Part shown: piece after piece, positions 42,584 to 49,573 of the stretch
How the letters are laid out: the number at the start of each line of letters is the position of its first letter
Numbering within the stretch: position 1 is the stretch's first letter
Assembly: GCF_041260665.1 (NCBI RefSeq)
Contig: NZ_JBGCCT010000013.1
Coordinates: 186,001-250,000, forward strand
Direction of reading: 5' to 3'
DNA length: 64,000 nt
DNA from: Catenulispora sp. GP43
GTDB taxonomy: Bacteria; Actinomycetota; Actinomycetes; Streptomycetales; Catenulisporaceae
Position numbers and translations under genes: made by a program
Notes under the pieces: model-generated
Databases searched by the model: none
The model's input: only the letters and a program-made list of their open reading frames with translations
What the model was told of the DNA's origin: nothing

Positions 42584-44539
42584 CTACAGGCCGATGTCGT
42601 GCAGGAAGGCATCGTGGGACGGCTCGCGGCCGAGGAAGTCGCGCACCATCGTCTGCCCGTCGACAGTGCCGCCGCGTTCCAGGACGGTGCGCCGGTAGTG
42701 GGCGCCGATGGCGGGGTCGAGCGGGCCGGCTTCTTGGAAGCGGGTGTACATGTCGTCGCCCAGCACCTTGGCCCACAGGTAGCTGTAGTAGGCGGCGTCG
42801 TACCCGAACAGGTGCGTGATGCCGGATTGCAGGTGGGTGCCCTCGACGTAGGCATCGCCGTGCTGGGTGTACACCTGCGCGTAGGTGGCGGTGCTGTCAC
42901 CGGCGTATTGGGCCGAGTGGTAGGCCGCGTCGAGCGTTGCGAAGGCCAGCTGCTGCATGGTCAGCACCCCTGATGCGGCGGTTTTGGCGGCGGCCAGTGC
43001 GGCCAGCAGGTGCTTCGGCATCGGCTCACCGGTTCGGTGGTGGCGGGCGAAACCGGCCACGACGTCCGGTTCCCAGCACCAGTGCTCGAGCATCTGCGAG
43101 GGCGCCTCCACGAAGTCGATCTCCGTTTCGGCGCCGGAGTAGCGAAGGTGCTCGGCCCGGGTGAGAACCTCGTGGAGCACGTGGCCGAATTCGTGGAAGA
43201 GCGTGACGAGTTCGCAGTGGCGCAGAAGCGAGGGCGTGTCGGCGCTCGGGCGGGTCAGGTTGGTGAGCATCACCGCGACAGGCTGCTGCCAGGAACCGTC
43301 CGCGAGGCGTCGTCCCGCGCGTAGGGCGAGCGCCATCGCGTGCTTGTACTTGTCCGGCCTCGGGAACAGATCGAGGTGGAAGCGGGCGAACGGCGCGCCG
43401 CCTGTGGCTTCGCCGACGTCGAAGGTACGCACGTCCGGGTGCCAGACGGAGGCGTCGGACACTTCCTCGAACCGGATGCCCAGTATGGTTCCGGTCGTCG
43501 TGAACAGTCCTTCCAGGCAGGCTTCCAGCGGGAGGTGCTGTGCGACCTCGGCGTCGTCGAAGGCGTAGCGGCTCTGCTTGAGCTGGCTGATGGCGTGGGG
43601 CTGCTCCCACTGGGTCATCTCCCGCGAACCGCCGGCCGCCTCGTTGGCGTCGGCCATCTCGGCCAGGTCGGCGGCGACCTTCGGCGCGACGCGGCGGCGT
43701 AGGTCGTCCAAGAAGGTGGTGACCGCCTCAGGTGTCTTGGCCATCCGCGTCTGAAGGACGTAGCCGGCCCAGCAGGAGTGGCCGAGCATGTCGGCGATCT
43801 CGCGGCGTATCACGAGGGCGCGTTCAAGCCGGGCGACGTTCTGCGCGCCGCCCTTGCGCAGGTTCTTCTTCAGCAGCTCCCGGCGTCGCGTGGCCGAGTG
43901 GGCCTGGCACATGAAGGGCCAGAACTCGGGGTTGTCCAGCCAGACCCGGTAGCCGTCCCCGACGCGCTCGAGGCCTTCGATGTAGGCCTGCGGCAGACCC
44001 GCCAGCTCGTCCCGGTCCACGACGATGCCGTCGCGCCAGCCCGCCAGGGTCGCCGCGAAGGCGGAGGCGAGCTCGACCAGCTCGTCGAAAAGCACCCGCA
44101 ACTTCTCGCGCTGTGCAGCCGGCAAGCCGATCCCGGTGCGCTGGTAGTCACGCCGCAGGTCACGCAGCAGCCGGGCATCCACGGCCGTCAGCGCCGCGGC
44201 CTGCGCACTGTTCGCGTACTCGTGCACCGCCCGGAACACCCGCTCGTCGAGACCGATGCCGACGGCGTGCTTGTCGAGTCGCTCAGCCCACAGTTGAGAG
44301 GCCTGCCGCAACCCCTTGTCAGGGGACACCTCCGCGAGCAATCCCCAAGCGGCGCGCGCCTCCTTCACCGCTGCCCGAGCCTCCTCCAGCGCTAGCACGG
44401 TGTTCTCGAAGGTGCGCTGCTGGTTCGGGATGGCCACGAGCTCGGCGATGCGAGCGTCGCACTCCTCAAGCGCCGCGGTACAGGCCTGAGCCAGATCATC
44501 GGCCGTGATGCTCGCATAGTCAGGAAGAGCGCGGGTCAT
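42584..44539 (-). CDS. M3-family oligopeptidase (thimet-oligopeptidase-like)
   Basis: A 651-aa cytoplasmic zinc metallopeptidase that cleaves short peptides. The zinc site is HEFGH at about 449-453, with the third ligand Glu expected in 'EAPSQMLEHW' about 28 residues later. 'LQSGITHLFGYDAAYYSYLWAKVLG' with the substrate-contact Tyr residues matches the family. No signal peptide. Length is normal (about 650-700). The ATG at 44539 is supported by TAGGGT (44547-44552 in + coordinates) 7 nt upstream, with no ribosome site; a start 12 codons earlier would lie upstream of that hexamer. Confidence 0.94.
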   Translation of the reverse strand: MTRALPDYASITADDLAQACTAALEECDARIAELVAIPNQQRTFENTVLALEEARAAVKEARAAWGLLAEVSPDKGLRQASQLWAERLDKHAVGIGLDERVFRAVHEYANSAQAAALTAVDARLLRDLRRDYQRTGIGLPAAQREKLRVLFDELVELASAFAATLAGWRDGIVVDRDELAGLPQAYIEGLERVGDGYRVWLDNPEFWPFMCQAHSATRRRELLKKNLRKGGAQNVARLERALVIRREIADMLGHSCWAGYVLQTRMAKTPEAVTTFLDDLRRRVAPKVAADLAEMADANEAAGGSREMTQWEQPHAISQLKQSRYAFDDAEVAQHLPLEACLEGLFTTTGTILGIRFEEVSDASVWHPDVRTFDVGEATGGAPFARFHLDLFPRPDKYKHAMALALRAGRRLADGSWQQPVAVMLTNLTRPSADTPSLLRHCELVTLFHEFGHVLHEVLTRAEHLRYSGAETEIDFVEAPSQMLEHWCWEPDVVAGFARHHRTGEPMPKHLLAALAAAKTAASGVLTMQQLAFATLDAAYHSAQYAGDSTATYAQVYTQHGDAYVEGTHLQSGITHLFGYDAAYYSYLWAKVLGDDMYTRFQEAGPLDPAIGAHYRRTVLERGGTVDGQTMVRDFLGREPSHDAFLHDIGL

Positions 44540-44679
44540 GCGCGGCACCCTAGCCGGGCCGTGGGCAGCCGGCACCTTGATTTATCACACGCCGGTGTTC
44601 GGCCGGAATCGCTCGCCTACGGCCCATTCGACATGCCGGGCCTGCGCCTTCGTGCATGGCTTCCGTGATCTCGCTGGTC

Positions 44680-45010
44680 GCGATGGCTTCACGCGGAGGG
44701 TACGTAGCGGCGTCAGATACCGCGAAGAGAACAGTGAACCCTGCCACGACATAGCAGACGCCCTGGACGGTGATGACCGGGATGATGCCGACGGCCTGGC
44801 CCAAGTAGCCGGCCGCGAAGGTTGCGGCCAGTTGGCAGACCCCTTCCACACTGGCGAGCGCGCCGAAGATGCGACCGCGATAGTCATCGGTGCTGTGCTG
44901 CTGGAAGAGGGTGAACACGCCGGCGAGGGTCGCGCGCCGGGCAGTCCGGCAAGAACCATGCCTACAGCGGCGGGCCACAGGGCGGTGTAGGCGAGAGGGC
45001 AGAGGACCGG
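44680..45010 (-). pseudogene. MFS transporter relic (C-terminal helices, frameshifted)
   Basis: Minus-strand translation gives 'LFQQHSTDDYRGRIFGAL' and 'QAVGIIPVITVQGVCYVVAGFTVLF', the RGR loop and last helices of an MFS drug transporter. The preceding helix 'YTALWPAAVGMVLAGLPGA' is read in a different frame, so a frameshift occurs near 44930. The N-terminal helices are missing. Together with the fragment just upstream, this fills the 702-nt gap between the peptidase and the 45242 gene with decayed genes. Confidence 0.7.
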
Positions 45011-45029
45011 TCCGACGACGGGTGGTGGA

Positions 45030-45240
45030 AGGTCTTGGCGAGCGTCGGCGGGGCCTGCACGTCGTGGCGTTCCCAGAGCCGGGCGAAGTCGGGGCTGGCG
45101 TCGCGCAGTTCTTCGACCAGGCCGGTCACCGTGGGATCGGCCTGGTGGCGGGCGAGGGCGGCGCGGGCGCCTGAAGGGGGATGGGCGCCATGCAAACCGC
45201 AGGCAAAGCCACCGTCGGTGGCGATCGACATCATGGAGTC
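45030..45240 (-). pseudogene. MmyB-type regulator relic
   Basis: Minus-strand translation contains 'LVEELRDASPDFARLWERHDV' and 'KTFHHPSSD', the end of an MmyB-type sensor domain like those of the two intact XRE regulators in this window. The HTH and most of the sensor are gone, and the frame continues into the MFS relic. This looks like a deletion fusing a regulator to its former target transporter. Confidence 0.65.
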
Positions 45241-45241
45241 C

Positions 45242-45601
45242 ATGACCAACCCCCACCTGTCCCCGGGCAGCAGCTGGCGGCTGCATCACGACGGGCAGGA
45301 GATCGCGCGGCTGACCGTCACCGACACGGAGATGTTCTGGGTCCACGCGGACATCGAGACGCTGCCCGGCTTCGAGCTGTTCCACCCGCTCTTCGTCGAG
45401 CAGGAACGCGCCTTCGAGGCCGAAGACTGGGAGCTGGCCGATGCCTGCTACGAGCAGATCCGCGACGGACTAACCATGACGTTCCCCGACGGCAGCCCGG
45501 TCGCCGAGTTCATGCTCAACGTCCACGGTGACGGTACCGCTGGCTGGCGGTGGCACGACGAGCCCTTCGACACCGCGAGCGATCTCGGAGCAGACCGGTG
45601 A
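45242..45601 (+). CDS. Conserved-looking protein of unknown function
   Basis: A 119-aa acidic soluble protein, not recognised. It reads well as a compact alpha/beta domain with many aromatic residues ('SSWRLHHDGQEIARLTVTDTEMFWVHADIE', 'LFHPLFVEQERAFEAEDWELADACYEQI', 'WRWHDEPF'), amphipathic periodicity and coding-type codon use. No signal or membrane segment. Start choice is between ATG 45242 and ATG 45233; neither has a good ribosome site. It begins almost head-to-head with the MmyB relic. Confidence 0.65.
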   Translation: MTNPHLSPGSSWRLHHDGQEIARLTVTDTEMFWVHADIETLPGFELFHPLFVEQERAFEAEDWELADACYEQIRDGLTMTFPDGSPVAEFMLNVHGDGTAGWRWHDEPFDTASDLGADR

Positions 45602-45698
45602 ACCCGATAGCGTCCTCACGTGGATGCCGGTGGCGGGCGGCCGCTCGTGCACATTCCTCACGCGGGACTGTTGACCGCAGAATGGAAATGGAAGATCG

Positions 45699-46310
45699 AT
45701 GACTGAGGCTCCGTTGTGCGTCGTCCTCACCGGCCCGTCCGCGGCCGGCAAGTCGACCCTCGCAGAAGCCATCCAAGAGCACTGGGAGGAGCCGCTGCTG
45801 CGGTTCGGGGTCGACGAGCTCTATCGAATGGTGCCGGGGCAGTGGGCCGGAGGTGTGAAGAACGCCCGGCACGCCGCCCGAGGGTTCACCTATCAGAACG
45901 TGGAGCACATGCCGGGGGCGCGGCGGATCGACAACGGGCCCGATGCCCTGGCCATGCTTTACGCGATGAACGCGGCGATCGTGGCGATGCTCGTCTCGGG
46001 CGTCGGGGTGGTGGTGGACGGACAGGCCTTCGAGCCGGCCGTGAACCATGACCTGCAGGCCCGACTGCGCCGGATGCGCGACGAGAGGACGGCGCGGGTT
46101 GCCGTCGTCGAGCTCGCGGTGGCCGACGAGCAGCTCGCCGACCGGCACCGCCGCCACGCCCACCCGACCGGCCTGTCGCTGCACCAGAACACCCTCCCCA
46201 AACAGGCCGAGGACCCCGACCTGGTCGTCGAGACCACGGACCTGACCGCCTCCGAGGTGGCTGACGTAGTCTGCGAGTGGCTCGACAAGGAGTACGCCGG
46301 ACCTCGATGA
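45699..46310 (+). CDS. Chloramphenicol-phosphotransferase-like P-loop kinase
   Basis: A 203-aa P-loop protein. Walker A GPSAAGKST is at residues 12-20, and 'RFGVDELYRMVPGQW' about 15 residues later is the conserved D-x-L/F-x-x-M/W-P region of CPT-like kinases. 'VVVDGQAFEP' and 'VELAVADEQLADRHRRHAHPTGLSLHQ' fit the lid and second half (a basic R-x-x-R-H lid). The family includes chloramphenicol 3-O-phosphotransferase but also many uncharacterised members, so resistance should not be assumed. GGAAG lies 7 nt before the ATG. Confidence 0.78.
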   Translation: MTEAPLCVVLTGPSAAGKSTLAEAIQEHWEEPLLRFGVDELYRMVPGQWAGGVKNARHAARGFTYQNVEHMPGARRIDNGPDALAMLYAMNAAIVAMLVSGVGVVVDGQAFEPAVNHDLQARLRRMRDERTARVAVVELAVADEQLADRHRRHAHPTGLSLHQNTLPKQAEDPDLVVETTDLTASEVADVVCEWLDKEYAGPR

Positions 46311-46382
46311 CGGCGCCGGCTGGGGTGATGCCATCCGCCTGGGCCGGCTCGGCGCAAACGTCGCGGTCAGCAAACGTCGCGG

Positions 46383-47336
46383 TCAACTATTCGTGCGACG
46401 CGCCGGAGCCGCCAAATCAGTCGCGCGATCGAGGCCGTCTTCGATACGTCGCAGTGCCTCCGACAGGACGTCCCTGCCGTGCGGCGGCGTCATGAACTGC
46501 CCCGGAGGTGCCATATCGCCGAACGAGGCGAAGTAGGCCGCGGGTTCTCGGGCCGCCTTTCGGAGGACGGGCGCGGCAGCGTCATCGCCGGCCAGGCCGA
46601 GCGCTATGGCGGCGCTGATTCGTACGCCGACGTGCTGGTGATCGAGCCACGCCGACGGCTTGCCACCGAGGTCGCCCAGGGCAATGAGGAGGGTGGACAG
46701 CTCGTGGGGATCCGACTCGGCGGACGCGGTGCGTTCGATCGTCGCCTGGAGCGCGGATCGCTGGTCGGCCAGGCCCGGGTGCCTGGCCATGGCGGTGATC
46801 GTGGCGGCGATCCAGGCCCGCCGCCGGATGCGCCCGTCGTGCATCCAGGGCAGCACCGCAGGCAACAGCCGCGGGATGAGGTCGAAACACTCCAGGCGCG
46901 ATCGGGCGTTGACGAGATCGGCGAGTCCTGATCCGTCGTCGCGCAGCCTGCCTTGCCCGTGATGGTCGGCTTCGGCGTACGCGCTGATCCAGGAAGCGAT
47001 CTCCGCGGCGTGTGAGGTGACGGCTGCGCCGACGGCTCCGGCATCGTCGCCGCGATCACATTGGTGCGCGATCCTGTCGATGAACAGCAACGGAAGGTAG
47101 GCGTCGTCACCGTCGATATCAGGACCGTCCAGGAAGTCCAGGAGGGTCAAGGTGATCGGCGCGGTCGCCGGCCACAGTCCGTAGGCGAAGCCCGCCATGC
47201 GTAGATAGTTGTCGGCATCGAGCTTTCGCCGCAGGTTGGCGCCACGCCAATCCGTGATGTATGAGGGAATGTTCGTCGCGGCGCCGAACGCGTGGATCAG
47301 CTTCGCCCAGTCGACGTCAGTGCCTGCCCCGGCCAT
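46383..47336 (-). CDS. HEAT-repeat protein, paralogue of 38178 gene
   Basis: A 317-aa helical-repeat protein, about half the length of the paralogue at 38178. The shared N-terminus is 'VDWAKLIHAFGAATN', and repeats such as 'VGVRISAAIALGLAGDDAAAPVLRKAA' follow. It ends with the linker 'FMTPPHGRDVLSEALRRIEDGLDRA'. No catalytic motif, signal or membrane segment. TACGAT (47344-47349 in + coordinates) stands 7 nt before the ATG at 47336, so it is leaderless by sequence. The frame is open far upstream through the methyltransferase relic, but that portion has no similarity to the family. Confidence 0.78.
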   Translation of the reverse strand: MAGAGTDVDWAKLIHAFGAATNIPSYITDWRGANLRRKLDADNYLRMAGFAYGLWPATAPITLTLLDFLDGPDIDGDDAYLPLLFIDRIAHQCDRGDDAGAVGAAVTSHAAEIASWISAYAEADHHGQGRLRDDGSGLADLVNARSRLECFDLIPRLLPAVLPWMHDGRIRRRAWIAATITAMARHPGLADQRSALQATIERTASAESDPHELSTLLIALGDLGGKPSAWLDHQHVGVRISAAIALGLAGDDAAAPVLRKAAREPAAYFASFGDMAPPGQFMTPPHGRDVLSEALRRIEDGLDRATDLAAPARRTNS

Positions 47337-47809
47337 GAGCGTGATCGTAGCTGTAGCCGCGCCCCCAGATCCGGTGGCCACCCGGTGGTGACGGCAGTCA
47401 GCGGGCGAACAGCCTCGACCGTGAACCCGGCCTCCGTCAGCCAGTCGGTCACCTGGGAGGGCTGGCGGCGGTGGACATACACGTTCATCGGGTGACCGCC
47501 GTAGCCTTGCGTCTGCTTCAGGACCGGGCCGACCCCGTGGTCGGGAACGTGGATCAGCGAGTACCAGACGAGCAGGCTGGCCATCGAGGCATCGGCCAGG
47601 TCCAGGCCCGTCATAGAGCCGGCCTCGAACCGCAGACCGGGGAAGTCGCGCCGTGCGACCTCGACCATCGCAGGGGACAGATCGATCCCGAACGCGTCCA
47701 CCCCGATTCCGCGCAGGAACGCCGTGATCCGTCCCGACCCGCATCCCACATCGGCGACAGGGCCGCTGGCGGCGTGCACCAGGTCGGCGAACAGCGGCTG
47801 TCGCCCCAC
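47297..47809 (-). pseudogene. Truncated SAM methyltransferase with internal deletion
   Basis: The minus-strand translation has intact motif I 'VADVGCGSGRITAFLRG', 'GIDLSPAMVEVARRDFP' and 'YSLIHVP', then jumps directly to 'KQTQGYGGHPMNVYVHRRQPSQVTDWL'. In related enzymes a segment of roughly 25-30 residues with an LRPGG strand separates these blocks, so an in-frame deletion is likely. The usual N-terminal 40-50 residues are also missing, and the tail runs into the HEAT gene's start. It is most likely non-functional. Confidence 0.65.
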
Positions 47810-47817
47810 ACTCCCTA

Positions 47818-47843
47818 CTCCGCATAACGTGCATTATGCGGAG
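47818..47843. promoter_or_regulatory. CTCCGCATAA palindrome
   Basis: CTCCGCATAA (47818-47827) and TTATGCGGAG (47834-47843) form a perfect 10-bp repeat with a 6-nt centre, 9 bp upstream of the methyltransferase relic. AT-rich arms suggest an operator (TetR/MarR style) rather than a terminator. The rest of 47844-47961 holds no gene that I can see. Confidence 0.55.
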
Positions 47844-47973
47844 CCTGTTTCCTTGCATAAAATTACAGAGTTGCGTTGCATTGCATGTCTCGCAGGGTAA
47901 TGAAATTGTGCTGTGCGGAACGTCGCGGAGTGGCGGTGGCTCGGCGGGGTGCGGGGTCCGCCAGGATGGTGCT

Positions 47974-49308
47974 GTGAGCGATGAGCTGAGTGCCGGGGCG
48001 CGGCCGTTATGCAAGTTCGAGCGGTTGGGGCGGTGTTCGCGGCCTGTGAAGGAGACGCTGCCTGGGAGTCGGGGGCGGCGGCATGAGTACTGCGATGACC
48101 CCTCGCACAATGCCGTGACGTTCAACCGGGCGCGCAAGGCTGCTGCCAGGGCTGAGGCTGCTGCGGCTGTCGGGAATGCGCCTGGCGGTGCGGGGGTCGG
48201 GGTGGCCGGGGTTGGTGCTGGTGGCGGCGGGTTCGGCGGGGTCGGTATCGGTGTGGGTGTGGGGGGCGTCATGGGTGGCGGGGGGATGCCGGTGACGGCG
48301 GCGCGCGCCGGGTTCGAGGCGTCCGGGGTGTCGGTGGCGGCGACGTTGCGGCAGTTGGGGGCGCAGGTCGATCTGTGGTTGGAGCGGGCTGAGGCGATCA
48401 CCGATCCGGAGAACGTCGAGCGGCAGGTGCGCTCGGTGGAGCTGGATGCCGCGGCGCGGGTGACCGCTGCTGAGCAGGTGGCCGCTGCTGAGGCGGCGCG
48501 GCGGGCCGAGGCCGAGGTGGCTGGGCAGGCGGCGAATGCGCGGGCTGAGCAGGCCGGGGCCGATGCCGAGGTGGCCAGGGAGGCGCTGGAGGCGGCGGTC
48601 GTCGTACACGCCGAGCAGGAGCAGGCGCTGCGGCAGGAGGCTCTTGAGGAGCTCGCGCAGGTGCGGGAGCAGGGTGAGGCCGCGCTGACGGCGATGCGGG
48701 AGCAGGCCCGGCGGGAGATCGAGGCGGCCAGGAGGGACGCCGCCGAGGCCGCGGAGCTGGCGGACCGGACCCGGGCTGAGGCGGCGTTGCAGCTTCAGGC
48801 GGCGCGGGAGCAGGCCGAGCTGGTCCGTCAGGCCGCTGACGCGCAGATCGCGGCGGCTGAGGGCAAGGCCGCTGCGGCTGCTGTCGAGGCGCAGGCGGTG
48901 GCGCAGCGGGCGGCGGCGGAGTTGGAGTCGCTGCGGGCGTCGCTGACCGCGCAGGTGGACAGTGCGAAGGCTGATGCCGAGGTCGCGCATGCTGCCCGGG
49001 CCGTTGAGGGCGAGCGTGCTGAGCGGGAGGCGGCGGCCAGGCAGGCTGAGGCGGAGCGGGCGGCGCGCGCCGAGGCCGCTGCGGAGGCTGCTGCGGTGCA
49101 GGTGCAGCAGGTGACGGCGCGGTGGCAGCAGGATGTGGCGGCGTTGGCGGCCGAGCGGGAGGCGCGGCGGGAGGCCGAGTTGATGGCCGCGTCGTTGCGC
49201 GGGGAGTTGGCGGCGGCTGCGAGGGAGCGGGATGCGGCGGTGGTGCGGGTGCCGGGTGGGCGGCGGCAGGAGCAGGGGACGGATGCTGTGGGAAGCGGCG
49301 CCGAGTAA
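47974..49308 (+). CDS. Ala/Glu/Arg-rich coiled-coil protein with N-terminal Cys motif
   Basis: A 444-aa protein of unknown function. The first 50 residues hold 'PLCKFERLGRCSRP' and 'RRHEYCDDPSHN', a likely zinc-binding knuckle (Cys-Cys-Cys-His). A Gly/Val-rich linker (about 70-105) follows, then a short domain 'ASGVSVAATLRQLGAQVDLWLERAEAI'. Residues about 150-440 are a continuous heptad-like coiled coil rich in A, E, R and Q. The layout recalls KfrA-like or chromosome-associated proteins, but I cannot prove DNA binding. GTG at 47974 follows CAGGAT by 6 nt (leaderless). A 17-bp tandem repeat array follows its stop codon. Confidence 0.7.
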   Translation: MSDELSAGARPLCKFERLGRCSRPVKETLPGSRGRRHEYCDDPSHNAVTFNRARKAAARAEAAAAVGNAPGGAGVGVAGVGAGGGGFGGVGIGVGVGGVMGGGGMPVTAARAGFEASGVSVAATLRQLGAQVDLWLERAEAITDPENVERQVRSVELDAAARVTAAEQVAAAEAARRAEAEVAGQAANARAEQAGADAEVAREALEAAVVVHAEQEQALRQEALEELAQVREQGEAALTAMREQARREIEAARRDAAEAAELADRTRAEAALQLQAAREQAELVRQAADAQIAAAEGKAAAAAVEAQAVAQRAAAELESLRASLTAQVDSAKADAEVAHAARAVEGERAEREAAARQAEAERAARAEAAAEAAAVQVQQVTARWQQDVAALAAEREARREAELMAASLRGELAAAARERDAAVVRVPGGRRQEQGTDAVGSGAE

Positions 49309-49316
49309 GAGACGGG

Positions 49317-49418
49317 GAGAGCAAGTAGGCGGCGAGAGCAAGTAGGCGGCGAGAGCAAGTAGGCGGCGAGAGCAAGTAGGCGGCGAGAGCAAGTAGGCGG
49401 CGAGAGCAAGTAGGCGGC
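49317..49418 (+). repeat. Six perfect 17-bp tandem repeats
   Basis: The unit GAGAGCAAGTAGGCGGC is repeated six times without a mismatch or spacer (49317-49333 through 49402-49418), starting 9 bp after the stop of the coiled-coil gene. A seventh copy decays after GAG. It carries stop codons in the + frames (TAG in each unit). Perfect identity implies recent expansion or functional constraint such as iterated protein binding. Confidence 0.92.
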
Positions 49419-49573
49419 GAGTGGTAACGCGGAGGCGGAGTAGACCGGCAAAGCATTGCGGCAGGACTGCACCGGTAGCGATGGAATTGGAGTAGAGCAG
49501 CAAAAGACGATGATGGCGCGGCAGGGAGGCGAGTCCCCCGCCGCGCCGTTGTGTGTCAGCTGTCAGTTACGTC

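Noticed and set aside
45699-46310. Calling this a chloramphenicol-resistance gene
   Set aside because: The P-loop and CPT-like region are present, but most family members are uncharacterised. Resistance cannot be claimed from sequence.
47836-47973. N-terminal extension of the coiled-coil protein from an ATG at 47836
   Set aside because: That ATG lies inside the palindrome at 47818-47843. The extension has no coding character, and GTG 47974 has a -10 hexamer at leaderless spacing.
49317-49418. Tandem repeats as a CRISPR array
   Set aside because: The 17-bp units are contiguous with no spacers and there are no cas genes. They are a minisatellite or iteron-like array.
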